A stretch of 64,000 nucleotides of DNA from UBA7330 sp965243485 (GTDB lineage: Bacteria > Bacteroidota > Bacteroidia > Cytophagales > Cyclobacteriaceae): contig CBDEVP010000001.1 of assembly GCA_965243485.1 (NCBI GenBank), forward strand, positions 4,030,001-4,094,000, written 5' to 3'. The stretch's first letter is position 1. Each line of letters starts with the position of its first letter. Under the pieces are notes generated by a model. It was not told the origin of the DNA and did no database searches. It saw only the letters and a program-made list of their open reading frames with translations. The position numbers were made by a program, and so were the translations under genes. Positions 37,301 through 46,016 of the stretch are shown one piece after another.

Positions 37301-37496
37301 AGACTTTGACGAGGGGGAGGAAAAGATCCAGCGACATGCTTATCACATTCCAACCAGAAGCCTGGTCAGTGTGAATATCGATCACCTGCAAATGGGAGTA
37401 GGTGGAGACAATAGCTGGGGTCAAAGGCCTCATGATGAATACATGATCCAGCCTGCTAACTATACTTACAGCTATGTGATTATTCCAGTGAAATAA
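34359..37496 (+). CDS. lacZ: Secreted beta-galactosidase (GH2)
   Basis: A glycoside hydrolase family 2 enzyme of 1045 residues with a signal peptide ending ILWAQ. Order of domains: jelly-roll sugar-binding (WKFNYVKKPADRPEYF onward), immunoglobulin-like domain, TIM barrel, a second Ig-like domain and the C-terminal beta-galactosidase small-chain domain with PHENYVDRK. The acid/base is Glu489 in SLGNEAGNG and the nucleophile Glu552 in CEYAHAMGNS. It would release terminal beta-linked galactose from oligosaccharides in the periplasm. No SusCD or regulator lies directly beside it. Confidence 0.93.
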   Translation: MKFKTSFLVIFIFCNAILWAQGTLEWEDPEIIEINREKPHAAFHRYTREQDALSGRSFEELPEYLLLNGIWKFNYVKKPADRPEYFYREDYDISGWEDITVPSNWELEGFGIPIYTNVRYPFPANPPFIPHDDNPVGSYKRSFEVTENWLSGKDVFLYFGGIRSAAYIWINGEFVGYNEGSKTPAEYNVTQYLKAGKNNISIEVYRWSDASYLEDQDFWRLSGIEKDIYIYTTPKFTVSDFRVVAGLDDNYQNGTLDVTVHFRNSSNRTVRNQTVGFTLLDGDNEILSANRKLSVPGNGSNQVSLSSIIQNYPINPWTAETPHLYTLLITLKDQRGNPIEFISQKVGFREIEIKNNQLMVNGKSVYLKGVNLHDHDPKTGHYVQEEITRLDLELMKKHNLNAIRCSHYPKSDFFYKMCDEYGFYVIDEANIEIHGMGATNQGLENDPARMAVHPAYRPEWKKMHLDRTIRMYEWHKNYPSIIIWSLGNEAGNGENFFATYDWLKANDPSRPVQYEGATKFSNTDIQAPMYSLIPELVRYAESDPKRPLIMCEYAHAMGNSVGNLQDYWDVIEKYDVLQGGFIWDWVDQGIEAKTPEGETYYAYGGDLGGSKIYNDANFCLNGLVSADRTPHPSLQEVKKVYQYIKFSEYDRQTSELTIYNGYDFVDLSGFDFEWELFRNGLSVRKGSFEVEKTGPRSETSVELLFPMNRDLAEYYLRVRAMTGSEAGLLPKGHVVAEEEFQILENRLASFDQNVSGDLTVEGRNGVTTIKGNGFTVLFDDKAGQLFSLDYGFGNILKAPVTPNFWRAPTDNDFGYGMPVKFEAWKMATLDPVLDDFTVVNSGNATVDVTYHLPAVNARVSMNYVFNADGEILVTTRLIGVSDTLPEIPRIGNNLILDRELDQVEWHGRGPHENYVDRKTSAFVGRYQMEVADLYFPYERPQENGYRTDIREVAFTNMNGQGLKFQATGELLGFNAHHALTGDFDEGEEKIQRHAYHIPTRSLVSVNIDHLQMGVGGDNSWGQRPHDEYMIQPANYTYSYVIIPVK

Positions 37497-37606
37497 GTCT
37501 GAGCTCCTTACGTATCAAAATTTGGTAATGCGTTACATGGCCTTGGCACTTCAACCTCGCAAATTGATACGACATGCTTGGAGGGCATAACCTTACAATT
37601 GTATTA

Positions 37607-40153
37607 TTACCTGTCTTGATAATCCATGGTGTACGAAAGGTTGAGGTTGAGGTTCGGTGTGATTCCCAGTGCTCTTTGACTGACCTGAGAAAGGCCTCCC
37701 GTGGACGTGACGGATGTGAAAGTATTGATGAAATTGTCTCTGTCTGTGAGGTTCCAAATTGATAAACCGCAATTTCCATGTAGACGTTCAGATAAGCTGA
37801 ATGAATATCTGGCAGAAAAATCGACTCGTAAATAGTTCTTTAGGGTGGATGAGTTAGGTGCCGAAAAAATGATTTCGCTATCACTTTCGTTAATTCCGGT
37901 GGGGCTTGTGTATGGCAAGCCGCTATGGAAATTCATTCCTGCCGACAATTCTAATCCATTTATCCGATAGGTTAACCCGGAAGCCAGTGTATGAGTGATA
38001 TCAAAGTTATTTCTAAAGTGAGGTGGAATAAGCTCAGAAAACAAATAATTGCTATTGAGAAAAGCATAGCTGATCCAGCTATCCAAAGAGCCAAAACGCG
38101 GATTAATCAGTAGTTCAACTCCCTGCGTATCGTAGGCACCAGCAGACCTTATGTATTGAAACTGATTTAGAAATCCCTGGCTACTGGTAATCACTCCATC
38201 TACATGCTTCACGTATCCCTCCAACGTTATCAGCAAGAAAGGTTTTTGAAAATTAATACCACAGGAGACCTGACCACTGGTCACTAAAGGAATGTTTTCA
38301 CGATTTACCAATTCCCATTTTCGATTCTCCACCCCCAGAAAATCTGTCTGAAAATCTACTACCTGAACAGCGGTTTGGCTTTTCAATTCTGCCAGCAATT
38401 CGAAACTAAAAGGACCGCCGAGTCTGGTCTTTAAATTAAGGCGAGGTTCTGTTCTATACCTATTTAATTTGTCAAAGTAACTGGCTCTTATGCCCAGCGA
38501 AAGATTTGTACTGGAAAATATCTGCGAATGAGCAGTCAAATGAGCACTTGAGGTTCGAAGTACCTCTTTGCTGAGTGATCGAAAGGCTGGCAGATTAATA
38601 TTCCTGAAGTTTAAAATCCCAGTTTCTATCAATTGCAATCCGCCTTCGAAATCAAGGTATTTATTTAAATACCAGGTGCCATCCATTCGGAAATTCATTT
38701 CAAGAACCTCATTATCCAGCTCGTGTTCCTGACCAGTTCTGACATCAAAATTGAGCGATTCTTGTTTGTAACTCATTACTGAGGTGTATAGACGTGTTTT
38801 AAACCTATCCGACCAGCGCTGATCATATGAAAGATAACCTGCTATGGTACCTTGGCTTAGGTTGCTAACCCGTGATTCCACACGACTATCCACCAGGTCA
38901 CTTTCTCTGTAATCAATACTGTTATTTAGATTCAAGAATCCACCTTTGATTGTTGAAGTGGGGGAGAGGGGATATATCGTATTTATTGACAAATCATAAA
39001 AGCCAAAATTCTCATCGGAATTGATTACCTCAGAGTTTGGATCATTGATCACATCCGAAAACCGAAAGGCTCTGTCAAAATATTCATTATATGTGGGTGT
39101 CTTTACCATCCTTTCGATCGAGTTTCTGGAAGCAATGATCACTCTTCCTTCACCGACAGGCATGTCGAGGAGCAGGTTGCTATTGATCAAATTGACCCCG
39201 GCTTTAAGGTTGAGCTCATCCGTTACCTCGTCCGGGGTATGCATCATAATTGTGCCGGAAATTCCTTCGCCCAATGAAGCGGAAGTTCCGTTTTTAATCA
39301 ACGTGGTCTCATCAATGATATGAGGATTTATAGCTGATATCAGCCCAAAGAAATGTCCGGCCTGGTATAGCCTGATGCCATCCCATAAAATAAGCGTCTG
39401 ATCATTGGAACCTCCTCTGATATTGATCGTCGAAACAGTTTCATTTGCACTTTGAATCCCCGGCATTTTCTGTAAAAGGAAAAATACATCCGGTTCAGTC
39501 AACCCGGGCAAAATATTAGTTTCCTGAACATCCACGCTTATCTCCCCGTTTTCCAGTTTCTGAATACCTCTGGTAATATAATTTTGGATCACAATTTCTT
39601 CAAGTTGATTGGTAGCCGGCACCAGGTAGACTTTTATGCATTCCTGTCTTCCAACTATTTGAAGCACGCGATCTTCATAACTCAGATGCTGAATCCTGAT
39701 TTCTACATCTTTTGCATCGGAAGTCAGCTCAAAATAACCAAGTGGATCTGAAGTAGAAAAACCTTCCTGGGTAAAAATCAGAGCGCCTTCAATCGGTGTG
39801 TCTTCTTCCTTATCCATTAGGTATCCACATATTTTGGATTCAGGTTTCGGTGTGATGGAAATGTATGTATCTCCCAACGGAATAAACGAGAGATTCGTTT
39901 GCCTCTCCAATTGTTCAAGTAATTCTTCAAGGGAAAGCTCAGTCAATGCTATCTGCACCTTGAGGCTATCTATGTTGCGATCCATGTAGGAGAATTGTAC
40001 ATTGAAGCGCTGTTCAATTCCGTCCAGAGCATCTCTGAGGGTTGTGTGGGGCATCTCCTGTGCGGAAACTGATCCCCAAAAAGACAATATGCAGGCGAAT
40101 ATCAGCCTTGGACAAAGGTCACCTCGCATCCCCGACGATGAGTGCTCTGTCAT
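37607..40153 (-). CDS. TonB-dependent receptor, FecA-like, with STN domain
   Basis: An 848-residue outer-membrane receptor. Signal peptide to about residue 32, then an STN secretin/TonB short domain at about 33-100 (LRDALDGIEQRFNVQFSYM, LEELLEQLERQTNLSF), a carboxypeptidase-like domain at about 105-185, a plug (VFFLLQKMPGIQS, INIRGGSNDQTLILWDGIRL), and a beta barrel. The STN domain is the part that signals to an anti-sigma partner in FecA/FpvA systems, and here a FecR gene overlaps its start by 35 bases. The ligand, perhaps a metal chelate or an oligosaccharide, cannot be told. No SusD is present. Confidence 0.85.
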   Translation of the reverse strand: MTEHSSSGMRGDLCPRLIFACILSFWGSVSAQEMPHTTLRDALDGIEQRFNVQFSYMDRNIDSLKVQIALTELSLEELLEQLERQTNLSFIPLGDTYISITPKPESKICGYLMDKEEDTPIEGALIFTQEGFSTSDPLGYFELTSDAKDVEIRIQHLSYEDRVLQIVGRQECIKVYLVPATNQLEEIVIQNYITRGIQKLENGEISVDVQETNILPGLTEPDVFFLLQKMPGIQSANETVSTINIRGGSNDQTLILWDGIRLYQAGHFFGLISAINPHIIDETTLIKNGTSASLGEGISGTIMMHTPDEVTDELNLKAGVNLINSNLLLDMPVGEGRVIIASRNSIERMVKTPTYNEYFDRAFRFSDVINDPNSEVINSDENFGFYDLSINTIYPLSPTSTIKGGFLNLNNSIDYRESDLVDSRVESRVSNLSQGTIAGYLSYDQRWSDRFKTRLYTSVMSYKQESLNFDVRTGQEHELDNEVLEMNFRMDGTWYLNKYLDFEGGLQLIETGILNFRNINLPAFRSLSKEVLRTSSAHLTAHSQIFSSTNLSLGIRASYFDKLNRYRTEPRLNLKTRLGGPFSFELLAELKSQTAVQVVDFQTDFLGVENRKWELVNRENIPLVTSGQVSCGINFQKPFLLITLEGYVKHVDGVITSSQGFLNQFQYIRSAGAYDTQGVELLINPRFGSLDSWISYAFLNSNYLFSELIPPHFRNNFDITHTLASGLTYRINGLELSAGMNFHSGLPYTSPTGINESDSEIIFSAPNSSTLKNYLRVDFSARYSFSLSERLHGNCGLSIWNLTDRDNFINTFTSVTSTGGLSQVSQRALGITPNLNLNLSYTMDYQDR

Positions 40154-41027
40154 TATTCAACCGGTAAGTGTAGCCGGAAGGTGTAGTAACTGCCTCTAAA
40201 GCTAAAGTGAGATTATTGTTGGGAAAACTACCCGTGAAAGTACTCTTCAGATCTACTCGACTGGTTTCAATTGATATGTCAAATTGATTTTCCAGTTCTT
40301 TTAGCACGGCAAGATACGGAGTTCTGTAAAATGAACTCGTACCGCCAATCCATGACGGAACATCAGTCGAATGAACCCTAAATCTGCTTTGATCAGATTC
40401 TGTATTGATAAAACCATCGCCCGCGTGTAGCTCCTGTTTCTGACCTGCTGTGGTTACCGCGACTCTTCCTTCGTAACACACGACTTCAAAAATATGAGGC
40501 CTTCCCTTCACATTAAATGATGTGCCTAACACCTCGACATTTCCATATTCATTTGCCACCACAAAGCTTGAACCAGAATTCACTTTAAAAAAACCTTCCC
40601 CTTTCAAAGAAACTTTTCTTGAAGATGACCACTCTTTCTCGCTGTAAGTCAATACTGAACCTTTGTTGAGCGTAACAATAGATGAATCAGGTAAATAAAC
40701 TTCATTGAGACTTTCAGTCACCACAACCATCGGGTCATTCAGACTAGTCGCGATGAAGTAGCCGATGATTGAAACTATCACGATGGATGCAGCAATACCT
40801 ATCAATCTCTTTGGCCAGTCCATGCTGATGACCCTGGATCGTTTTTTGCGTGAAGCATGAAAACGCTCTAATTCTGCCTGAAGGTCGATCTTTGGAGGAG
40901 TCGCCACTTCCAGCCCATCCCAAATTCTCACCATTTCAGCGAATTCAGAGGATTCCTTTAGAAGTTTTTCTTCCTCAGCAGAAAGTTGACCAAGCAACCA
41001 CTTATTTAAGAGCTTTTCGTTTTTCAT
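40119..41027 (-). CDS. FecR-type anti-sigma factor
   Basis: A 302-residue inner-membrane protein. A cytoplasmic N-terminus (WLLGQLSAEEE, then LERFHASRKKRSRV) binds the sigma factor. One membrane helix lies near residues 72-88 (IGIAASIVIVSIIGYF), followed by the FecR periplasmic domain (YLPDSSIVTLNKGSVLTY, GEGFFKV) and the DUF4974-like C-terminal part (LENQFDISIETSRVDLKSTFTG). It relays the state of the receptor to the ECF sigma factor encoded upstream. Confidence 0.87.
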   Translation of the reverse strand: MKNEKLLNKWLLGQLSAEEEKLLKESSEFAEMVRIWDGLEVATPPKIDLQAELERFHASRKKRSRVISMDWPKRLIGIAASIVIVSIIGYFIATSLNDPMVVVTESLNEVYLPDSSIVTLNKGSVLTYSEKEWSSSRKVSLKGEGFFKVNSGSSFVVANEYGNVEVLGTSFNVKGRPHIFEVVCYEGRVAVTTAGQKQELHAGDGFINTESDQSRFRVHSTDVPSWIGGTSSFYRTPYLAVLKELENQFDISIETSRVDLKSTFTGSFPNNNLTLALEAVTTPSGYTYRLNNDRALIVGDAR

Positions 41028-41089
41028 GAAATTTCTCTATGAGAAAACCGAAATAGTTAATTTTTCCCTACCTGATTCTTTTAAAATCA

Positions 41090-41611
41090 TCAAAAAATAT
41101 TTCCCAATTCGCTTCGCAAGAATAACATAGCCTTTGATAATCGTTTTTCAACGGCCTTTTCAGATATCCCCAGTATTTCAGCGATTTCTTTCTGTTTCTT
41201 TCCTTCAACCCGCTTCATTAACAATGTAATGCGTTGATCATCTGGCAAAGCAGAAAGCGCCTCATTTAATCTTGCGCTGAATTCTGACTCTTCCATGAGA
41301 TAATGAGGGTTTTCTGCCGTTGCTTCTCTGGAGACAAGATGTTTCTGATGTTTTTGAGCCGTACTTTTTTTAGAAAGTATATTTTTCATGAGATTGTTTG
41401 CAACTACAAACAAGTATCCCCGGGCCTTTTCAGGTGTTACTGCCATGCAATTATTCCAGAGTTTTGAAAAAACCTCCTGCATTACATCTTTGGCATCGTC
41501 CTCATCCCTGTATTTATAATGCAGAAAATTAAAGATATCCTGTGCATTTAACTTAAATACCTCATTAAAGACCTTCTCAGCACATACATTTTCCGGTTTC
41601 TCCATCTGCAT
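41090..41611 (-). CDS. ECF RNA polymerase sigma factor (FecI-like)
   Basis: A 173-residue sigma-70 family factor of the extracytoplasmic class. Region 2 spans about residues 15-85, with DEDDAKDVMQEVFSKLW contacting the polymerase and -10. Region 4 is about 110-165 (ALSALPDDQRITLLMKRVEG, QKEIAEILGISEKAVEKRL helix-turn-helix). It is the first gene of the leftward sigma/anti-sigma/receptor operon. The start could also be the second ATG two codons later. Confidence 0.87.
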   Translation of the reverse strand: MQMEKPENVCAEKVFNEVFKLNAQDIFNFLHYKYRDEDDAKDVMQEVFSKLWNNCMAVTPEKARGYLFVVANNLMKNILSKKSTAQKHQKHLVSREATAENPHYLMEESEFSARLNEALSALPDDQRITLLMKRVEGKKQKEIAEILGISEKAVEKRLSKAMLFLRSELGNIF

Positions 41612-41626
41612 ACATTGTTACCACAC

Positions 41627-41640
41627 CAATAGCGCTATTG
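41627..41640. promoter_or_regulatory. Perfect palindrome upstream of the sigma factor gene
   Basis: CAATAGCGCTATTG is a perfect 14-base palindrome, 16 bases before the sigma-factor ATG (on the minus strand) and about 110 bases before the divergent lipoprotein gene. It could be a regulator-binding site or a 5' hairpin in the leftward transcript. No regulator with a known matching site is in the window. Confidence 0.35.
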
Positions 41641-41749
41641 ATCTGATAGCCGCAAGTACGGACTGCAATACTAAGGTTGTAAGATAAGATTTAAAAAAAA
41701 TCCGGCTATCGGGTAGGGATTTTTAGAGTGTCCCTGTTTTTTGACCAGG

Positions 41750-42781
41750 ATGAAACACCAGATTTCCATCATATTAAAGTATTCAGCAATGGCCCTCAGT
41801 TTATGTCTGCTGGTAAACTGTCAGGACGAAATTGAGCCGGTAGTCAAAGTTGATGAAAATGCCATCACCTCTGATGACCTCATAGCAGAATTAATTGTAG
41901 CCGTCGCCACAAAAGACGGCTCACAAGACAATCTCATAGATGAGTCCAGTTGCACTACCGTGAAATTTCCGGTCAGAGGTATCTATGATGACGCAGAACT
42001 GCTTTTTAACTCATTTGAGGAAGTAGAAAGGTTAGGTGCGGGTGCACTGGAGATAGACTGGATCTATCCAATTGAAGTTTTTTTATCTGATCATTCTGAA
42101 GTTGTGTTGGCCAGTGAGGATGATCTTGAAATAATCAGAGCTGCCTGCATTGAAGGGGGAGGTGATGCAGACAATGAATGCATCGACTTTGGCTATCCCT
42201 ATACCATACAAATATTTAATACCCGTACAGAAAAGGTTTATTCCAGGGAAGTGAAAGCAGACAATGAAGCTTACCAGCTATTTAGTTCGACTGAGCTGGT
42301 GATCACTATCGACTATCCTCTCACATTGATGACTGCGGATGACACATTCCAGGTGGTTTCTAATGAAGAATTGATCAATGCGCTGATCGCATCAGAAAAT
42401 ACATGCAGTGAAGATGATATTGTCGAGTTCGAAGATATATTCATTGAAGAATTCAGGGATCTTTTCGCTTCAGGAACCTGGAGCATTACCTACTATGAAG
42501 AGAACGGTCTTGAAAGCACTTCCATCTTTGACGGCTATGTTATCCTGTTTAGTAATGACCTCACATTAATGTCTCAGGGACCGGAAACCATAGATGGTGA
42601 ATGGGACATTGAATTAAACGACACGGGTCAATCCGTATCTATGGCTTTCGATACGGACACTGAGCCACTCATTCTGTTAAATGAGACCTGGAAGATCTCA
42701 GGTTACAATGAAACGGAGATCAACCTGGAGGTTGAGGATTCTGAGGAAGTCATAAAAAAATTAAAATTTCAATCAAGCTAA
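41750..42781 (+). CDS. Uncharacterised lipoprotein, acidic
   Basis: A 343-residue lipoprotein with a lipobox (CLLVNC). The ATG at 41750 is preferred over a TTG at 41741. It is markedly acidic, rich in Asp and Glu, with two cysteine-bearing stretches (ESSCTTVKFPV, IEGGGDADNECIDF). The last third has a lipocalin-like run (WSITYYEENG, LMSQGPETIDGEWDI, NETWKISGYNE), as found in many Bacteroidota lipoproteins of unknown role. It is divergent from the ECF sigma operon and followed 12 bases later by another lipoprotein gene. No function assigned. Confidence 0.8.
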   Translation: MKHQISIILKYSAMALSLCLLVNCQDEIEPVVKVDENAITSDDLIAELIVAVATKDGSQDNLIDESSCTTVKFPVRGIYDDAELLFNSFEEVERLGAGALEIDWIYPIEVFLSDHSEVVLASEDDLEIIRAACIEGGGDADNECIDFGYPYTIQIFNTRTEKVYSREVKADNEAYQLFSSTELVITIDYPLTLMTADDTFQVVSNEELINALIASENTCSEDDIVEFEDIFIEEFRDLFASGTWSITYYEENGLESTSIFDGYVILFSNDLTLMSQGPETIDGEWDIELNDTGQSVSMAFDTDTEPLILLNETWKISGYNETEINLEVEDSEEVIKKLKFQSS

Positions 42782-42793
42782 TAATTACAATTA

Positions 42794-43489
42794 ATGAAAC
42801 AAACAATGAAACAATTAATGAAATATACAGCGCTGGTAGCGCTCGTATTCGCACTGGCATCCTGTGGGAAGGATGATGAAATGTCTAATGCAACGGTCAA
42901 TTTTGGATTCGTCGGAAATAGCTCTGTCACTGGAGTACCAGCTGGTAGAATTGAAGCCAATACATTGGAATTTACCGATGGCACGATCAGGTTAAGAAGT
43001 ATACAATTTGAAGTTGAAACTGATGATGGTGATTCAATAGAAGCTGAAATAGAAAGGATCATAGAAATAGACTTTGCCACTGGCGAAACCACACCCAATC
43101 TTGAGTCACTTGTTTTTCCGATAGGCACATTCCAGGAGGTAAGGGTGGAGCTCGAGATTTTGGATGAGAACGATATTCCGTCTGTGGTGATCAATGGCAC
43201 TTTCACTGATGCCAATAATCAAACCCATCCGATCCGCTTTGAATTCAATTCAGGAGAAACATTCGAAGTAGAGAAAGAAGGAAACATCACCATTGGTGAA
43301 GGAGCCCAGGTATTGGCTGAGGTAACGTTCGATCCGGGTGTCTGGTTTGCAGGAGTATCTTCAGAACAACTCTCAGCTGCGACCAAAACTGGTGGAGTAA
43401 TTGTCATCAGCGAAACCAGCAATTCCGAAATATTTGACACGGTAGCTGACGGGCTCGATTTAGCTACAGAAATAGAAATAAGTTTATAA
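42794..43489 (+). CDS. Uncharacterised lipoprotein
   Basis: A 231-residue lipoprotein (lipobox ALASC). The mature part is beta-rich, with paired segments such as IRLRSIQFEVET, FPIGTFQEVRVELEIL and HPIRFEFNSGETFEVE. It resembles the DUF4382-like domains of surface lipoproteins in outline only. The gene lies in a row of three lipoproteins, probably one transcript, ending at 43920. Confidence 0.75.
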   Translation: MKQTMKQLMKYTALVALVFALASCGKDDEMSNATVNFGFVGNSSVTGVPAGRIEANTLEFTDGTIRLRSIQFEVETDDGDSIEAEIERIIEIDFATGETTPNLESLVFPIGTFQEVRVELEILDENDIPSVVINGTFTDANNQTHPIRFEFNSGETFEVEKEGNITIGEGAQVLAEVTFDPGVWFAGVSSEQLSAATKTGGVIVISETSNSEIFDTVADGLDLATEIEISL

Positions 43490-43509
43490 TTATCAAATCA
43501 TTAATAAAA

Positions 43510-43920
43510 ATGAGAAGATCAAGTTTTTTAGCAATCGCGTTTCTGATGGCCAACCTATTACTGGTCACCGCCTGTAAGGAAGATCCTATGGCCTCCGTTT
43601 CTTTTAATGAAGTTGGAGATACGCTTGGAGGTGATGTAACCGGAGATGGAGGCAGCACAACAAGAACTTATACCTGGAATAATTCTCTGCCAACAGCAGA
43701 CTATAATATGGATATCACTGCGTCAGCGGGAGGCAGTTTCAACCTAAGGATTACAGATCCTACAGGCAAGGTGGTTCTTGATCAAACGCTGGTTGTAGGC
43801 CAGGGTGACGATTCGAAATCCGGTGTTACTACATCAGGAGCTGCCGGAAACTGGACAGTGACTATCACCCTGACAGATTTTGATGGTGACGGTTCATTTT
43901 CATTAAGTCCCGGGAACTAA
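43510..43920 (+). CDS. Small uncharacterised lipoprotein
   Basis: A 136-residue lipoprotein with lipobox LLVTAC. The mature part has a prepeptidase-like beta-sandwich pattern: YTWNNSLPTADYNMDIT, NLRITDPTGKVVLDQ, and GNWTVTITLTDFDGDGSFSL. It may bind or cap something at the cell surface. Last of three lipoproteins before a strong terminator. Confidence 0.75.
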   Translation: MRRSSFLAIAFLMANLLLVTACKEDPMASVSFNEVGDTLGGDVTGDGGSTTRTYTWNNSLPTADYNMDITASAGGSFNLRITDPTGKVVLDQTLVVGQGDDSKSGVTTSGAAGNWTVTITLTDFDGDGSFSLSPGN

Positions 43921-43938
43921 CTAAATTCTGCCACCAAT

Positions 43939-43983
43939 AAAGGCCAGTAGATGCAGATGTAAGCATTTATTGGCCTTTTTTTT
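43939..43983. terminator. Terminator between convergent lipoprotein and MutS-like genes
   Basis: AAAGGCCA at 43939-43946 pairs with TGGCCTTT at 43971-43978, followed by an unbroken T-run to 43983. On the minus strand the mirrored AAAGGCCA also gives a T-tract (TTTATTGG side), so it can work in both directions between the two convergent genes. Confidence 0.7.
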
Positions 43984-43987
43984 AGTT

Positions 43988-45799
43988 TCAGCCTGTAATT
44001 CCCATCTTTTCCATGAGTTTGCTGGCATTAAAGCTTTTGCATAGCCCTTTGGTAAGCTTATAATCAAAGATGATCTGATCATCAATGATCTCACTGTTAA
44101 AGCTGAAGTTCCGAATGCTTTTTTGATCAAGGGTCTCTTTACCCAGTGCCAGGTCATGGGTTGATACCATACCAAAGACATTCATTACGGATAGTTTATT
44201 GACCAGCGCAAGAGCTCCACGGTGCCGGTCTTCCGAGTTTGTTCCTTTTAAGACCTCATCGATCAGTACGAAGGTTGCCGGGTGACTCTTGGCGTGCTCA
44301 AGCAATTGATTGATCCGCTTGAGTTCCGCATAGAAAGAGCTGGTATGTTTCGAAATATCGTCAACGGTACGCATGCTGGTAAATATCTCTGTCTGTCCCA
44401 TGGCCAGGGAAGATGCGTAGACAGGTGCTCCCATCTGAGCAAGGACCATAGTGACTCCAACGGTTCTCTCAAAAGTGGATTTGCCTGACATGTTCGAGCC
44501 AGTAAGTATATCAATGTGGCCCTTGCCATCGATTTTGTAGTCATTGGTGACCATTTCATCAGGACTGATCAGAGGATGCCCCAGAGCTTTCGCCTCAAAG
44601 CTGAAGCCACGGTCATTTACGTCTGGCCAGACATAGTCAGGATGAGCGTGTGCAAAACCTGCCAGGCTGATCAGACATTCAATTTCATTGACGACTTCCA
44701 GCCACTCTGCAATTTGTTCTTCATGATGTTTTTTCCACTGATATAGGTCTATCAGCAAATAAGCATCCAGCAGGAATACTGCGTCCAGTAGCGGGTACAA
44801 CAGGTTGCTTCTTGCAGCCAGCCGATGAGTGATGCTATTTAGTTTCTTGATGGCCTTACTTGCTTTGGAATTCTTTATCAGTTTTTCTTTTAGTGCAAGA
44901 AGCATTCTGCTCTCGAAAGAATGATCCTCAATCATCGGAATGACCTGAAGAAAGGTGTTGATGAGATAGTTTGCTTTGTCAATTCCTCTTGAAAGCCTGT
45001 TGAGGCGAATGATGGCCGATATCAGTAGCAGTCCGTTAGGAAAAATCAATAAGTATAGAATCTGATAGGGAAGAGGAATAAATAGCACAGCTGCAATCAT
45101 CAGTAGCGTGATAACAGTAATTACTATGGTCAAAGGTTTCCATATTTTTTCGAAGCTGAGTTTAAACTCACCATTTGCCCATTCTACCAGCTCGCTTTGA
45201 GCAACTTCCGGGGCTCGTTTTCCACGTTTGTTGATGGAGATATTTGCTGCTACCTGAAAGTCCTGACACCAGTCCTGATCTTTTGATAGTTCCTTTACTG
45301 CCTCCTGTCTTTCGTTGATTTCGTCTATTGTGGCCTTTTTTGAAAGCCACTGTGCCAGAAGAAATCTGGACTCAGGGATCTGACACCGGTTGATCACCTG
45401 AAAAAGGCTGTGTTTACCGAAAATATCCAGGTCAATATGGTAGGGATGTTCCGGATCGGTAAATGCCTGACCGTTTTCAATCGATCCAAGCTCCAGGCTG
45501 ATTCTCTGTACTTCCTGCTCATTGATCTCAATGAAGGTTTCCAGCTCTTTTACTTTTTTAAGTTTACTGATGTGAACAAGTACAACCCGATAGAAAACAA
45601 TACCCAGCATCGCAGCGCCCAGGAGCCACAGGGGAGAGGACTTGCCATTAGCGGAAAGGAATACGATCAATGCGACCAGTGCCAAAATAAAGCTCAATCC
45701 GCGAATGATCGAAAGTCTGTTGGCATCATTGCTTTCACCTTTCAGTTGTGAAGAAAAGGCATCAATCCTCTTTTGGTAGAAGGTCTTCATAGCTGGCAA
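43988..45799 (-). CDS. Membrane-associated MutS-family ATPase
   Basis: A 603-residue protein with a C-terminal MutS-type ABC ATPase. Walker A is GSNMSGKST near residue 440, and the Walker B/signature part is VLIDEVLKGTNSEDR with the later STHDLALG. The lever/clamp helices precede it. Unlike MutS1 it lacks the mismatch-recognition domain and starts with two membrane helices (about residues 28-65), with another hydrophobic pair at about 215-260. A mismatch-repair role is therefore unlikely. Function of these membrane MutS-like proteins in Bacteroidota is unknown. The start at 45799 (MPAMKTF) could be the second ATG three codons in. Confidence 0.82.
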   Translation of the reverse strand: MPAMKTFYQKRIDAFSSQLKGESNDANRLSIIRGLSFILALVALIVFLSANGKSSPLWLLGAAMLGIVFYRVVLVHISKLKKVKELETFIEINEQEVQRISLELGSIENGQAFTDPEHPYHIDLDIFGKHSLFQVINRCQIPESRFLLAQWLSKKATIDEINERQEAVKELSKDQDWCQDFQVAANISINKRGKRAPEVAQSELVEWANGEFKLSFEKIWKPLTIVITVITLLMIAAVLFIPLPYQILYLLIFPNGLLLISAIIRLNRLSRGIDKANYLINTFLQVIPMIEDHSFESRMLLALKEKLIKNSKASKAIKKLNSITHRLAARSNLLYPLLDAVFLLDAYLLIDLYQWKKHHEEQIAEWLEVVNEIECLISLAGFAHAHPDYVWPDVNDRGFSFEAKALGHPLISPDEMVTNDYKIDGKGHIDILTGSNMSGKSTFERTVGVTMVLAQMGAPVYASSLAMGQTEIFTSMRTVDDISKHTSSFYAELKRINQLLEHAKSHPATFVLIDEVLKGTNSEDRHRGALALVNKLSVMNVFGMVSTHDLALGKETLDQKSIRNFSFNSEIIDDQIIFDYKLTKGLCKSFNASKLMEKMGITG

Positions 45800-46016
45800 A
45801 GATGCAAAGTAATTATCATCCCCAGTAGCTGCCTGGGATGGTAAAGACTTATCGTGGATAGTAAAACAGATATGAAGGTTCAGAAAGACGCAATTTGGCG
45901 ATTCAGGACCTTACAAAATGGACGAAGCCTGCCGGGAATTATTCAGAAGGAAGGTACGCAGCCGGGCAGCGAATGGGCACGCCTTTGATAAAAAGAGGTT
46001 ATGTTAGATCAGTTCA

